A stretch of DNA of 8,558 nt from Methylococcales bacterium. GTDB taxonomy: Bacteria > Pseudomonadota > Gammaproteobacteria > Methylococcales > UBA1147. Shown piece by piece: positions 1 through 7,106 of the stretch; position 1 is the first letter of the stretch; every line of letters starts with the position of its first letter. The position numbers and the translations under genes were made by a program. The stretch lies in NCBI GenBank assembly GCA_024958995.1, contig JANXGZ010000203.1:1-8558 (forward strand), in the 5' to 3' direction. The notes beneath the pieces are model-generated. The model was not told the origin of the DNA. It made no database searches and saw only the letters and a program-made list of their open reading frames with translations.

Positions 1-427
1 TCACCAGAGCGGAACCGCCATGCTCGAGCAAACCAGCAAGACCTATCAGTCCCTGGCGATTGATGCGAAGGTAGAGCCCTTCGTTGAAGACATGCGAGTG
101 GTTTATCTCTGGGCCGATCTGGTGATCTGTCGTTCGGGTGCAATGACGATCAGTGAACTGGCGATCGTGGGCCTGGCGGCGATACTGATTCCCTTTCCCT
201 TCGCGATTGATGATCACCAGACGCAAAATGCGCGTTTTCTGGTTGATGCCGGAGCGGCATTGATGATTTCGGAAGGCGATGGCCTGCAGGAGTCTCTTCG
301 GCAAGCCTTGTCGGAGCTGGTTTCGGATCCAGATCGAATCAGCTCGATGGCCCGTTGTGCTCGGGATCTCGGCCGGCCGGAGTCTACGGAGCTGGTGTCC
401 GGACACTGCTTGGAGGTGGCTGCATGA
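1..427 (+). CDS. murG: MurG, C-terminal part (UDP-GlcNAc:lipid I GlcNAc transferase), truncated at the window edge
   Basis: MurG is the GT-B glycosyltransferase on the inner face of the cytoplasmic membrane that adds GlcNAc to lipid I to make lipid II. Only the last 141 codons are present. The open frame starts at base 2 and continues upstream of the window, so the ATG at 20 is internal and not the start. The first visible residues, HQSG, match the family HQTG motif at the start of a C-terminal-domain helix. PFVEDM, the ADLVICRSGAMTISELA segment and DDHQTQNA follow. They match the UDP-GlcNAc binding half of MurG, including the conserved Glu in SELA and the Gln/Asn of the HQ..NA motif. The gene ends in TGA at 425-427, overlapping the murC ATG as ATGA, so translation is probably coupled. 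Identity is certain; the N-terminal acceptor domain lies outside the window. Confidence 0.95.
   Translation, partial: HQSGTAMLEQTSKTYQSLAIDAKVEPFVEDMRVVYLWADLVICRSGAMTISELAIVGLAAILIPFPFAIDDHQTQNARFLVDAGAALMISEGDGLQESLRQALSELVSDPDRISSMARCARDLGRPESTELVSGHCLEVAA
412..417 (+). promoter_or_regulatory. Ribosome binding site fixing the murC start
   Basis: GGAGGT lies 6 nt before the ATG at 424. It is a strong Shine-Dalgarno match embedded in the last codons of murG. It favours 424 over the in-frame TTG at 355, which would add 23 residues that do not resemble MurC. Confidence 0.85.
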
Positions 428-1884
428 TACACGGGCCTGGAAACTACACTCAAAGCCCGGGCTCTGCAGATGCACGCAGGATTCATTTTGTCGGGATCGG
501 TGGAACCGGGATGAGCGGGATTGCCGAAGTATTGCTGAATTTGGGGTATACGGTTTCAGGTTCGGATCTGAAGGCGGGTAACGCAACCCGGCGATTACAT
601 GATCTTGGTGCGACCATCCATATTGGCCACCAAGCGGAAAACATCGAGAGTGCTGGCGTGGTGGTTACTTCTAGCGCTGTTGACAGTTCGAATATCGAAA
701 TTCAAACGGCTCACCAGCAGCGGATTCCGGTGATTCCCAGGGCCGAAATGCTGGCCGAATTGATGCGCTTCCGTTTTGGTGTCGCGGTGGCCGGTACTCA
801 CGGCAAGACGACGACGACCAGTCTCACGGCCAGTATCATGGCCGAAGGTGGTCTGGATCCCACTTTTGTCATCGGCGGCAGGCTGAACAGCGTCGGAACT
901 AACGCGCAGTTAGGTCGCGGTGAATACCTGGTTGCTGAAGCAGACGAAAGCGATGCCTCGTTTCTGTACCTGCAACCGATTATTGCAGTCGTGACGAATA
1001 TTGATTGTGACCACATGGAAGCCTACCGGGGAGACTTCGAGGCGCTGAAGCGGGCATTTAGCGAGTTTATTCATCATGTGCCGTTTTATGGGCTTGCCGT
1101 GGTGTGCCTGGATGACCCGGGAGTGCGCGAGATCCTGGACGGCATTTCCAAACCGGTGCGAACCTACGGAATACATCCGGATGCCGATGTTCGGGCCGAG
1201 AACCTGAGTCAATCGGGCCTCAAAACCCGGTTCACGGTACGTCGGTGGGGAGATCTTTCCGACCTCGATATCACCCTGAACCTTGCCGGTCACCACAACG
1301 CCTTGAACGCTCTGGCTTCGATCTGCGTTGCTACGCAGATGGGTGTTTCCGACAGCGCGATCAAAAAAAGCCTTGAAGAATTCAAGGGCATCGAGCGGCG
1401 GTTCCAGCTATTGGCTGAACTTCGCCTGCACGATGGGTCCATCGTGCTTGTTGATGATTACGGACACCATCCCACGGAAATTCGCGCTACGGTCAAAGCA
1501 GCCAGGGAAGTGTGGCCAGGCAGGCGGCTGGTGCTTATCTTTCAGCCGCATCGTTATACCCGGACACGGGACTTGTTCGAGGATTTTGTCGAGGTGCTTT
1601 CGGCACCGGATCTGCTTGTCTTGCTGGACGTCTACACGGCGGGCGAAGTTCCGATCCAGGGGGCGAATGCCAGGTCGCTCGCTCGCGCGATCAGGTTGCG
1701 CGGTGAAGTCGATCCGGTTTTCGTGGGTGATGCTGGTGATCTGCCGAAGGTCTGTTCATCGCTGCTCAGGGCGGATGATCTGGTGATGACGATGGGCGCC
1801 GGAAATGTTGGCCAGATCGCGGACGTACTGCCGGAAGAACTGGCCAAAGCCATGAATGTAGAAGTTGTCAGGTTGAACGGATGA
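424..1884 (+). CDS. murC: UDP-N-acetylmuramate--L-alanine ligase MurC
   Basis: MurC is the cytoplasmic ATP-dependent ligase that joins L-Ala to UDP-MurNAc, the first stem-peptide step. From ATG 424 it is 486 residues (E. coli has 491). The N-terminal Rossmann-like UDP-binding domain shows GIGGTGMSG at 24-32. The central ATPase domain has the Mur ligase P-loop GTHGKTT at 124-130, EADESD at 172-177 and VTNIDCDHM at 190-198. Then come GHHN at 289-292 and, in the C-terminal domain, DDYGHHPTE at 344-352, FQPHRY at 373-378 and DVYTAGE at 402-408. DDYGHHPTE and the HRYTRT stretch are typical of MurC rather than MurD/E/F. The start overlaps the murG stop (ATGA) behind a strong GGAGGT. The stop at 1882-1884 overlaps an ATG usable by murB. 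Nothing in the sequence looks damaged. The longer frame from TTG 355 is rejected because the extra residues are murG codons read out of frame. Confidence 0.97.
   Translation: MIHGPGNYTQSPGSADARRIHFVGIGGTGMSGIAEVLLNLGYTVSGSDLKAGNATRRLHDLGATIHIGHQAENIESAGVVVTSSAVDSSNIEIQTAHQQRIPVIPRAEMLAELMRFRFGVAVAGTHGKTTTTSLTASIMAEGGLDPTFVIGGRLNSVGTNAQLGRGEYLVAEADESDASFLYLQPIIAVVTNIDCDHMEAYRGDFEALKRAFSEFIHHVPFYGLAVVCLDDPGVREILDGISKPVRTYGIHPDADVRAENLSQSGLKTRFTVRRWGDLSDLDITLNLAGHHNALNALASICVATQMGVSDSAIKKSLEEFKGIERRFQLLAELRLHDGSIVLVDDYGHHPTEIRATVKAAREVWPGRRLVLIFQPHRYTRTRDLFEDFVEVLSAPDLLVLLDVYTAGEVPIQGANARSLARAIRLRGEVDPVFVGDAGDLPKVCSSLLRADDLVMTMGAGNVGQIADVLPEELAKAMNVEVVRLNG
1428..1447 (+). repeat. Perfect inverted repeat, 9-bp arms, 2-nt spacer, inside murC
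   Basis: The arms are GCACGATGG (1428-1436) and CCATCGTGC (1439-1447), separated by GT. As RNA this could fold into an 8-bp stem with a 4-nt loop. It lies mid-gene, over codons just before the DDYGHHPTE motif. No function is known, and it may be a chance product of codon choice. Confidence 0.6.
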
Positions 1885-1913
1885 TGCAGCTTATCCAGTC
1901 CTGGTCCAGATTG

Positions 1914-1919
1914 AAGGAG
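1914..1919 (+). promoter_or_regulatory. Ribosome binding site supporting the murB start at 1926
   Basis: AAGGAG is followed by 6 nt and then ATG at 1926. It is among the best Shine-Dalgarno matches in the window. The upstream alternative ATG at 1881 overlaps the murC stop and has only weak purine content before it. Confidence 0.75.
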
Positions 1920-1925
1920 AACGCT

Positions 1926-2846
1926 ATGGCGGATGCCCATTCGGGTCCATGTGCCCACGGGGATCTTTTGGTCAATGAGTCGCTGGCTCGTTATACATCA
2001 TGGCGTGTCGGGGGAAAGGCTGATCGTCTGTTTCGCCCCAGGGATCGCGATGGGCTGGTGGCCTTTCTCCGGGGGTTACCGGTTCGGGAACCGGTTTTCT
2101 GGCTGGGCATGGGGAGTAACCTCCTGATCCGTGACGGAGGCATTCGCGGTACCGTGATCCATGTCCGCGGCCGCCTGAATGAGGTCAGGATAGAGGGGGA
2201 AAACAGGGTTTGTGCAGAATCCGGAGTGCTTTGCCCGCATCTTGCGCGTTTTTGCAGCGACCAGGGGTTGGTGGGAGCAGAGTTTTTTTCCGGAATTCCA
2301 GGCAGCCTTGGCGGGGCGCTGGCAATGAACGCCGGAGCCTTCGGTGATGAAACCTGGCCACTGGTCGAAAAGGTGGTAACGGTTGACCGGCAGGGTTGCT
2401 GTCGGGTGCGGGAACGGGATGAATACCAGGCCGGTTATCGCCGCATCAGCGGTCCCGACAACGAGTTTTTTCTAACGGCCAAACTGAAACTATGCTCCGA
2501 ACACGGGGTCGAGAGTCGCAAACGAATCAAGACTCTGTTGGCACGGCGGGCCAACACCCAGCCTTTGAACCTCCCCAGCTGTGGTTCCGTTTTCAAGAAC
2601 CCGCCTGGTGATTTTGCCGCAAGGCTGATCGAGGCTAGCGGTCTTAAGGGCTATTGTATCGGCGGTGCTGCAGTCTCGGACAAGCATGCGAATTTCATCG
2701 TCAACAGCAACCAGGCGCGAGCAGTGGACATTGAAACATTGGTCGAATGGGTGAGCCACGAAGTCGAAAGACAGCACGGTGTCAGGCTGGTCAGGGAAGT
2801 CCGTATCGTCGGTGAAGCGGTCGGGGATGAGGACGAACAATGCTGA
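1926..2846 (+). CDS. murB: UDP-N-acetylenolpyruvoylglucosamine reductase MurB, short form
   Basis: MurB is the FAD- and NADPH-dependent cytoplasmic reductase that turns UDP-GlcNAc-enolpyruvate into UDP-MurNAc, the substrate of MurC encoded just before it. From ATG 1926 it has 306 residues. Visible motifs are TSWRVGGKAD near 24-33 and GMGSNLLIRD at 61-70 (FAD-binding domain). GIPGSLGG at 123-130 and MNAGAFG at 134-140 follow, then YR at 171-172. SCGSVFKNP at 218-226 holds the likely proton-donor Ser221, and LVREVR near 288-293 contains the conserved Glu291. GIPGSLGG...MNAGAFG and the length match the shorter type II MurB, not the 342-residue E. coli type I. The frame also opens at ATG 1881, adding 15 residues and overlapping the murC stop as ATGA. 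I prefer 1926 for its AAGGAG and because the extra residues look unrelated to the family. It overlaps ddlB by 7 nt. Confidence 0.95.
   Translation: MADAHSGPCAHGDLLVNESLARYTSWRVGGKADRLFRPRDRDGLVAFLRGLPVREPVFWLGMGSNLLIRDGGIRGTVIHVRGRLNEVRIEGENRVCAESGVLCPHLARFCSDQGLVGAEFFSGIPGSLGGALAMNAGAFGDETWPLVEKVVTVDRQGCCRVRERDEYQAGYRRISGPDNEFFLTAKLKLCSEHGVESRKRIKTLLARRANTQPLNLPSCGSVFKNPPGDFAARLIEASGLKGYCIGGAAVSDKHANFIVNSNQARAVDIETLVEWVSHEVERQHGVRLVREVRIVGEAVGDEDEQC
2078..2095 (+). repeat. Perfect inverted repeat, 8-bp arms, 2-nt spacer, inside murB
   Basis: The arms are ACCGGTTC (2078-2085) and GAACCGGT (2088-2095), separated by GG. It spans codons for a Pro-Val-Arg-Glu-Pro-Val stretch between the first FAD-domain strands. 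Its role is unknown; the PV...PV repetition in the protein may by itself explain part of the symmetry. Confidence 0.55.
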
Positions 2847-3778
2847 AGTCGTTGGTTGCCGATCCGGCCGAGTTTGGAAAGGTGGCGGTTGCGATGGGTG
2901 GCAGCTCCGCCGAGCGTGAGATTTCGTTGCGCAGCGGTGAAGCTGTACTGGCAGCGCTGAAGCGCAAAAACATCGATGCTGAAGGAGTGGATATCGCGAA
3001 TGATCCGGTCGCCGCCATGTCGCGCAAGAATTATGACAGGGTATTCAATATCGTTCACGGACGGGGCGGAGAGGATGGTGTTCTACAGGGGGTATTGCAG
3101 GCCATGGGTTTGCCCTACACGGGGTCCGGAGTTGCCGGTTCCGCGATTGGCATGGACAAGCTGAAGACCAAGCTTTGCTGGATGGGTATGGGGTTACCAA
3201 CGCCGCGCTGGCTACTGCTCCGCGACCAACAGGATTTCCAGCAATGTGAACAGGAATTGGGGTTTCCGTTCATCGTGAAACCGGCTGAGGAAGGTTCCAG
3301 TATCGGCATGAGCAAGGTGACCGGCCCCAGCGAACTGACCAGGGCACGGGAAATTGCCGCTGGGCACGGGAACGCTGTGTTTGCAGAACAGTGGGTTGAT
3401 GGAATCGAGTACACGGCGGGTTTCCTGGGAAACCTTTCCCTACCCTTGGTCCGACTGGAAACGCCAAACAGTTTTTATGATTTCGATGCCAAGTATTGTT
3501 CCGACTCGACTCGCTACCATTGTCCGTGCGGGCTTGGTGAGGAATCCGAGAAGCAGATCCAGGAGTTGGCCCGAAGAGCATGTGCAGGCCTGTCAGTGAC
3601 GGGCTGGGGCCGCGTGGATCTATTGATCGACAACCGGGAACAGCCCTGGCTGATCGAGGTCAACACGGTGCCTGGAATGACCGATCACAGCCTGGTTCCG
3701 ATGGCGGCCAGTGCGCTTGGGATTGGTTTCGATGACCTGGTGTGGAGGATTCTAGAAACCAGCATAGAGACCGGCTGA
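2840..3778 (+). CDS. ddlB: D-alanine--D-alanine ligase (Ddl/DdlB)
   Basis: Ddl is the cytoplasmic ATP-grasp ligase that makes D-Ala-D-Ala, the dipeptide MurF adds to the end of the stem peptide. It has 312 residues (E. coli DdlB 306), with about ten extra at the N-terminus. MGGSSAEREISL at 19-30 includes Glu25, equivalent to E. coli Glu15. HGRGGEDG at 73-80 and YTGSG at 93-97 follow. EGSSIGMSKV at 151-160 is the omega-loop/ATP region with the catalytic-network Ser153. DFDAKY at 214-219 keeps Tyr219, the position whose change to Phe is linked to D-Ala-D-lactate activity in relatives. The metal-binding end is GWGRVD at 255-260 and LIEVNTVPGM at 271-280 (Glu273, Asn275). The retained Tyr argues for an ordinary D-Ala-D-Ala enzyme. 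The start overlaps the murB stop, with GAGG 8 nt upstream. Placement beside ftsQ is the classical position of ddlB. Confidence 0.97.
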   Translation: MLKSLVADPAEFGKVAVAMGGSSAEREISLRSGEAVLAALKRKNIDAEGVDIANDPVAAMSRKNYDRVFNIVHGRGGEDGVLQGVLQAMGLPYTGSGVAGSAIGMDKLKTKLCWMGMGLPTPRWLLLRDQQDFQQCEQELGFPFIVKPAEEGSSIGMSKVTGPSELTRAREIAAGHGNAVFAEQWVDGIEYTAGFLGNLSLPLVRLETPNSFYDFDAKYCSDSTRYHCPCGLGEESEKQIQELARRACAGLSVTGWGRVDLLIDNREQPWLIEVNTVPGMTDHSLVPMAASALGIGFDDLVWRILETSIETG

Positions 3779-3784
3779 CGGGGT

Positions 3785-4582
3785 ATGGCGATGAATCTTG
3801 AATCGATGCGAGGTATTTTTTCCAGAAGGCATGCCAGCTTGATGGTTGCCTTGTGCTGTTTCGGTTTGGCGTTCTGGATGATGACAACGATCAAGCCTTT
3901 GGAAGAGAGATCCTTCCCGGTTCGGTTTGTACGGATACAGGGACAGTTCCAGTTCATCGACAAGGCCGATCTAATGGCAGCGGTTCTGCCAGGAATCGGC
4001 AGGGGCTACTGGGGTCTGGACCTGGATTCCATCCGTGCGCGGGTGGAGGCGATTCCCTGGGTCAGTGATGCCCATATCCAGAAGTTCTGGCCGGATACTC
4101 TGGTTCTTCGGCTTGGCGAACATGTGCCTTACACCCGTTTTGGCGACAGTCACCTGCTTAGCCAGCAGGGAATAGCCTATTCGCCGTCCGATCTAGGTCG
4201 ATTCGAGGGGTTGCCGCTGATCATTGGAACCATGGACCAGGTGAGCGGCTTGTACCAAGCATTCCTGATGATGGAAGACGGTATTCGCGAGCTCGGGCTG
4301 AAGATCGAAGGACTGGAAGTCTTGGGCAGGGCTACCTGGCAGCTTCGATTGTCGGGGGGCACAACGGTCAACCTGGGGCGCGAGGCCCAGGTCGATGTAT
4401 TTGAACGCTTTATTTCGACACTGTCCCTGCTGGGTGAAGAATCGCTCCGGTCAATGGCACAGGTCGACCTCCGTTACCCGAACGGGTATGCGGTGGAATG
4501 GAAATTCGGTACCCAGTTGCAGTGGGCTCCTTTCCTGAAGCGGGGGCCATTAACCGGGGCCCATTCAATTCAACGTATTTGA
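3785..4582 (+). CDS. ftsQ: Cell division protein FtsQ
   Basis: FtsQ is a bitopic inner-membrane divisome protein whose periplasmic domains recruit FtsB/FtsL and pass activation on to the septal synthase. The product is 265 residues (E. coli 276). It has a short basic cytoplasmic tail (RRH near 14-16) and one hydrophobic membrane segment at about 17-34. A POTRA domain spans about 45-112 (PVRFVRIQGQ onward, through PWVSDAHIQKFWPDTLVLRL). The beta domain ends with the family signature VDLRYPNGYAVEW at 227-239. Start choice is uncertain. ATG 3785 is the longest, but the only purine run (GGGG, 3780-3783) sits 7 nt before ATG 3791, which would remove two residues; ATG 3806 is also in frame. The gene begins 6 nt after the ddlB stop, so it is in the same operon. 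Sequence conservation is low, as is usual for FtsQ; position and signature settle the call. Confidence 0.94.
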   Translation: MAMNLESMRGIFSRRHASLMVALCCFGLAFWMMTTIKPLEERSFPVRFVRIQGQFQFIDKADLMAAVLPGIGRGYWGLDLDSIRARVEAIPWVSDAHIQKFWPDTLVLRLGEHVPYTRFGDSHLLSQQGIAYSPSDLGRFEGLPLIIGTMDQVSGLYQAFLMMEDGIRELGLKIEGLEVLGRATWQLRLSGGTTVNLGREAQVDVFERFISTLSLLGEESLRSMAQVDLRYPNGYAVEWKFGTQLQWAPFLKRGPLTGAHSIQRI

Positions 4583-4605
4583 CACAGATTTAGAGAAAAT
4601 AAAAT
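4579..4605 (+). promoter_or_regulatory. Promoter-like sequence across the ftsQ stop and ftsA start (doubtful)
   Basis: TTGACA at 4579-4584 is a perfect sigma70 -35 hexamer. TAAAAT at 4600-4605 matches the -10 consensus at 5 of 6 positions, with a short 15-nt spacer. The predicted start would fall just inside ftsA, downstream of its ATG. Such a transcript could serve only an internal start or ftsZ, not full-length FtsA. The short spacer and awkward position make this weak. Confidence 0.2.
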
Positions 4606-5842
4606 GGCAAAGAAGACTGACAGTAACCTAATCGTCGGACTGGATATTGGGACATCGAAAGTCGCGGCTATCGTCGGTGAACAGACTAGCGAGGGAGTGG
4701 TCGAGGTCATCGGTATCGGGTCCAACCCGTCTAGAGGGCTCAAAAAAGGCGTGGTGGTCAATCTTGAGTCGACGGTGTATTCGATTCAGCGAGCGGTCGA
4801 AGAAGCTGAATTGATGGCGGGATGCAAGATTCATTCGGTGTACGCGGGGATCGCCGGAAGTCACATAGGTAGCCTCAATTCACATGGCATCGTTGCCATC
4901 AAGGACAAGGAAGTGACCCAGAGCGATGTTGACCGGGTCATCGATTCGGCTAAGGCTGTTGCCATTCCGGCCGACCAGAAAATCCTTCACATCTTGCCCC
5001 AGGAATTCATCATCGATCGCCAGGAAGGGATCAAGGAACCGGTCGGCATGTCCGGTATTCGCCTGGAGGCCCGAGTCCACATGGTCACGGGGGCAGTCAG
5101 TGCGGCCCAGAACATCATCAAATGCATCCGCCGGTGCAACCTGGAAGTCGACGATATCATTCTCGAGCAGCTTGCCTCATGTACCGCGGTTCTGACCGAT
5201 GATGAAAAGGAACTGGGTGTCTGTCTGGTTGACATTGGTGGTGGTACCACCGATATCGCCGTGTTCACCGAAGGGGCGATTCGGCATACCGCGGTGATTC
5301 CGATCGCCGGTGACCAGGTGACGAACGACATCGCCGTTGCGCTGAGGACGCCAACCCTGCACGCGGAGGAGATCAAGATCAATCATGCCTGCGCTCTTAC
5401 TCAGCTGGCGTCGCTCGAAGACACGATCGAAGTCCCCAGCATCGGGGACCGGCCGGCGCGCAGGATTTCGAAACAGAACCTAGCCGAAATCGTGGAGCCG
5501 CGTTATGAAGAGCTGATGATTCTGGTGCAGACCGAACTCCGCCGCAGCGGCTTCGAAGACCTGATTACCGCCGGCGTCGTGGTGACTGGGGGTAGTTCAA
5601 AGATGGAAGGCTTGGTCGATCTGGCCGAAGAGGTTTTCCACATGCCGGTGCGGCTTGGTGTGCCGTCGGATGTAGGTGGGCTGACCGATGTAGTCAGTAA
5701 CCCAGCCTATGCAACGGGTGTGGGGTTGCTGATGTTTGGGCAGCAAAATCGCGGTTCTTCGCAGAAAATGCAGTACAGCGAACGCGAGAGTTCAGGTGGG
5801 GTGTGGGCGAGGATGAAAAACTGGTTCCAGGGTAATTTCTAA
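4604..5842 (+). CDS. ftsA: Cell division protein FtsA, actin-like membrane anchor of the Z ring
   Basis: FtsA is the actin/HSP70-fold ATPase that ties FtsZ filaments to the cytoplasmic membrane and recruits later divisome proteins. It has 412 residues (E. coli 420). The phosphate-1 loop is VGLDIGTSKVAAIVGE at 11-26. The FtsA-specific 1C subdomain lies roughly at 85-165, holding the conserved QEGIKEPVGMSG near 140-151. Phosphate-2 is VDIGGGTTDIAVF at 209-221. The adenosine motif is VVVTGGSSKMEGL at 325-337. A variable linker (about 382-397) leads to a C-terminal amphipathic helix, VWARMKNWF at 400-408, the membrane-targeting sequence. The ATG at 4604 is preceded by AGAGA (4592-4596), a modest ribosome site, in an A-rich 21-nt gap after ftsQ. 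The order ftsQ-ftsA-ftsZ is the standard dcw core. Confidence 0.98.
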   Translation: MAKKTDSNLIVGLDIGTSKVAAIVGEQTSEGVVEVIGIGSNPSRGLKKGVVVNLESTVYSIQRAVEEAELMAGCKIHSVYAGIAGSHIGSLNSHGIVAIKDKEVTQSDVDRVIDSAKAVAIPADQKILHILPQEFIIDRQEGIKEPVGMSGIRLEARVHMVTGAVSAAQNIIKCIRRCNLEVDDIILEQLASCTAVLTDDEKELGVCLVDIGGGTTDIAVFTEGAIRHTAVIPIAGDQVTNDIAVALRTPTLHAEEIKINHACALTQLASLEDTIEVPSIGDRPARRISKQNLAEIVEPRYEELMILVQTELRRSGFEDLITAGVVVTGGSSKMEGLVDLAEEVFHMPVRLGVPSDVGGLTDVVSNPAYATGVGLLMFGQQNRGSSQKMQYSERESSGGVWARMKNWFQGNF

Positions 5843-5873
5843 CCGAGGAATGATTCGTTGATAAGGTGGTAAC

Positions 5874-5878
5874 AGGAG
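5874..5878 (+). promoter_or_regulatory. Ribosome binding site of ftsZ
   Basis: AGGAG lies 9 nt before the ftsZ ATG at 5888. Another ATG at 5883 lies only 4 nt from it and opens a two-codon frame, ATG-ACA-TGA, that overlaps the ftsZ start. The 5888 start gives the expected FtsZ N-terminus. Confidence 0.75.
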
Positions 5879-5887
5879 AATAATGAC

Positions 5888-7039
5888 ATGAAATTCGAAT
5901 TGATGGATGCATATGGACAGAATGCGATAATCAAGGTTGTTGGTGTTGGCGGAGGCGGGGGTAATGCCGTAAACCACATGTTGAACAGCCAGATAGACGG
6001 GGTGGATTTTATCTGCGCCAATACCGATGCGCAGGCGTTGAATAACGTATCGGCGCGGACCGTGATCCAGCTAGGCAACGAACTGACCAAGGGGCTGGGT
6101 GCAGGAACTAATCCGGAGATCGGTCGCCAGGCGGCCGTTGATGACCGTGAAAGGATCGAGCAGGCCATTGAAGGGGCTGACATGGTTTTCCTGACGGCTG
6201 GTATGGGCGGTGGAACGGGAACCGGTGCCACCCCGGTTTTTGCCGAGATTGCAAAAGACATGGGGATTTTGACGGTGGCCGTAGTGACCCGGCCATTTCC
6301 CTTCGAAGGCAAACAGCGGGCTTCCGTGGCTGAAAAGGGCATCGAAGAACTCCGCCAGTACGTCGATTCACTGATCACCATTCCGAACGAAAAGCTACTG
6401 CCGGTCCTAGGCCGTGAGGTTTCATTGGTCAACGCGTTTAACGAGGCCAATGATGTTCTTTATGGGGCGGTCCAGGGGATCGCAGACCTGATTACCCGGC
6501 CGGGGCTGATCAATGTCGATTTTGCCGACGTGCGCAAGGTGATGTCCGAAATGGGACTGGCCATGATGGGTACCGGTGTGGCAACGGGTGAAAACAAGGC
6601 GCGAGAAGCGGCTGAAAAGGCAATCGCCAGTCCTTTGTTGGAGGATGTCAATCTCCAGGGGGCTCGAGGAATCCTCGTCAATATCACCGGTGGACCGGAT
6701 CTGGCGCTAGGTGAATTTGACGAAGTCGGCAACACGGTCAAGGAATTCGCATCGGATGATGCGGTGGTCGTCGTCGGAACGGTGATCGATCCCGAGCTGC
6801 ACGAGGAGATTCGGGTAACGGTGGTGGCGACTGGGCTGACCGATTCCGCAGCCGGGCAGAACGAAACGATCCGGTTGGTGCGGACAAAGACCGGGGAACT
6901 TGATTTCGGACAGCTGGATAAGCCGACGATCATCCGCCAGAAAGGCGTAGAAGCCAAGGGGTCGAGGACCGATCATCGCAAGGATGACGACCTAGACTAC
7001 CTTGATATACCAGCTTTTCTGCGTCGGCAGGCCGATTAG
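5888..7039 (+). CDS. ftsZ: Cell division protein FtsZ (tubulin-like GTPase)
   Basis: FtsZ polymerises with GTP into the cytoplasmic ring that marks the division site. It has 383 residues, the E. coli length. Motifs in order: GVGGGGGNAVNHM at 19-31 (T1 nucleotide loop) and ANTDAQAL at 44-51. GAGTNPEIG at 71-79 is followed by the tubulin signature GGGTGTG at 107-113. The T7 synergy loop NVDFADV at 209-215 has the catalytic Asp211 and Asp214, offset by two from E. coli numbering. The linker between the globular core and the tail is short (about 318-368). The tail DYLDIPAFLRRQAD at 370-383 is the conserved peptide that binds FtsA and ZipA and differs from E. coli by one residue. AGGAG precedes the ATG by 9 nt, and the 45-nt gap after ftsA holds no other gene. 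The high similarity of core and tail suggests ordinary function. Confidence 0.99.
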   Translation: MKFELMDAYGQNAIIKVVGVGGGGGNAVNHMLNSQIDGVDFICANTDAQALNNVSARTVIQLGNELTKGLGAGTNPEIGRQAAVDDRERIEQAIEGADMVFLTAGMGGGTGTGATPVFAEIAKDMGILTVAVVTRPFPFEGKQRASVAEKGIEELRQYVDSLITIPNEKLLPVLGREVSLVNAFNEANDVLYGAVQGIADLITRPGLINVDFADVRKVMSEMGLAMMGTGVATGENKAREAAEKAIASPLLEDVNLQGARGILVNITGGPDLALGEFDEVGNTVKEFASDDAVVVVGTVIDPELHEEIRVTVVATGLTDSAAGQNETIRLVRTKTGELDFGQLDKPTIIRQKGVEAKGSRTDHRKDDDLDYLDIPAFLRRQAD

Positions 7040-7071
7040 TCCGGTGTGGTTTTAGTTGTTCGGGCTTCGTG

Positions 7072-7106
7072 CAGGCAGGGGGCATCTCACTGTTGAGGCT
7101 TGCCTG
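7072..7106 (+). repeat. Imperfect inverted repeat upstream of lpxC
   Basis: CAGGCAGG (7072-7079) and CTTGCCTG (7099-7106) can pair over 8 bp with one G-U and a 19-nt loop, in the 124-nt ftsZ-lpxC gap. No T-run follows, so it is not a standard intrinsic terminator. It overlaps the proposed -35 region of the lpxC promoter. It could be an operator-like dyad or chance. Confidence 0.3.

Noticed and set aside
355..423. In-frame TTG start giving a longer MurC
   Set aside because: The extra 23 residues are murG codons read out of frame; GGAGGT points to ATG 424 and the MurC length then matches the family.
2054..2061. Chi-like octamer GCTGGTGG in murB
   Set aside because: A single 8-mer in a GC-rich window is expected by chance, and Chi identity in this organism is unknown.
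5240..5251. 12-bp palindrome GGTGGTACCACC in ftsA
   Set aside because: It falls in the phosphate-2 Gly-Gly-Gly-Thr-Thr codons, where Gly GGT and Thr ACC choices create the symmetry.
5858..5884. TTGATA / AATAAT promoter-like pair before ftsZ
   Set aside because: The spacer is 15 nt and transcription would start past the ribosome site and at or after the ftsZ ATG, so it could not make a translatable ftsZ message.
5839..6450. 203-codon open frame on the - strand opposite ftsZ
   Set aside because: It lies wholly antisense to a highly conserved gene, and its composition (Ser, Pro, Ala-rich) is typical of a shadow frame with no recognisable domain.
6460..6957. 165-codon open frame on the - strand opposite ftsZ
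   Set aside because: Antisense shadow of ftsZ; low-complexity Ser/Thr/Pro-rich translation and no plausible start context.
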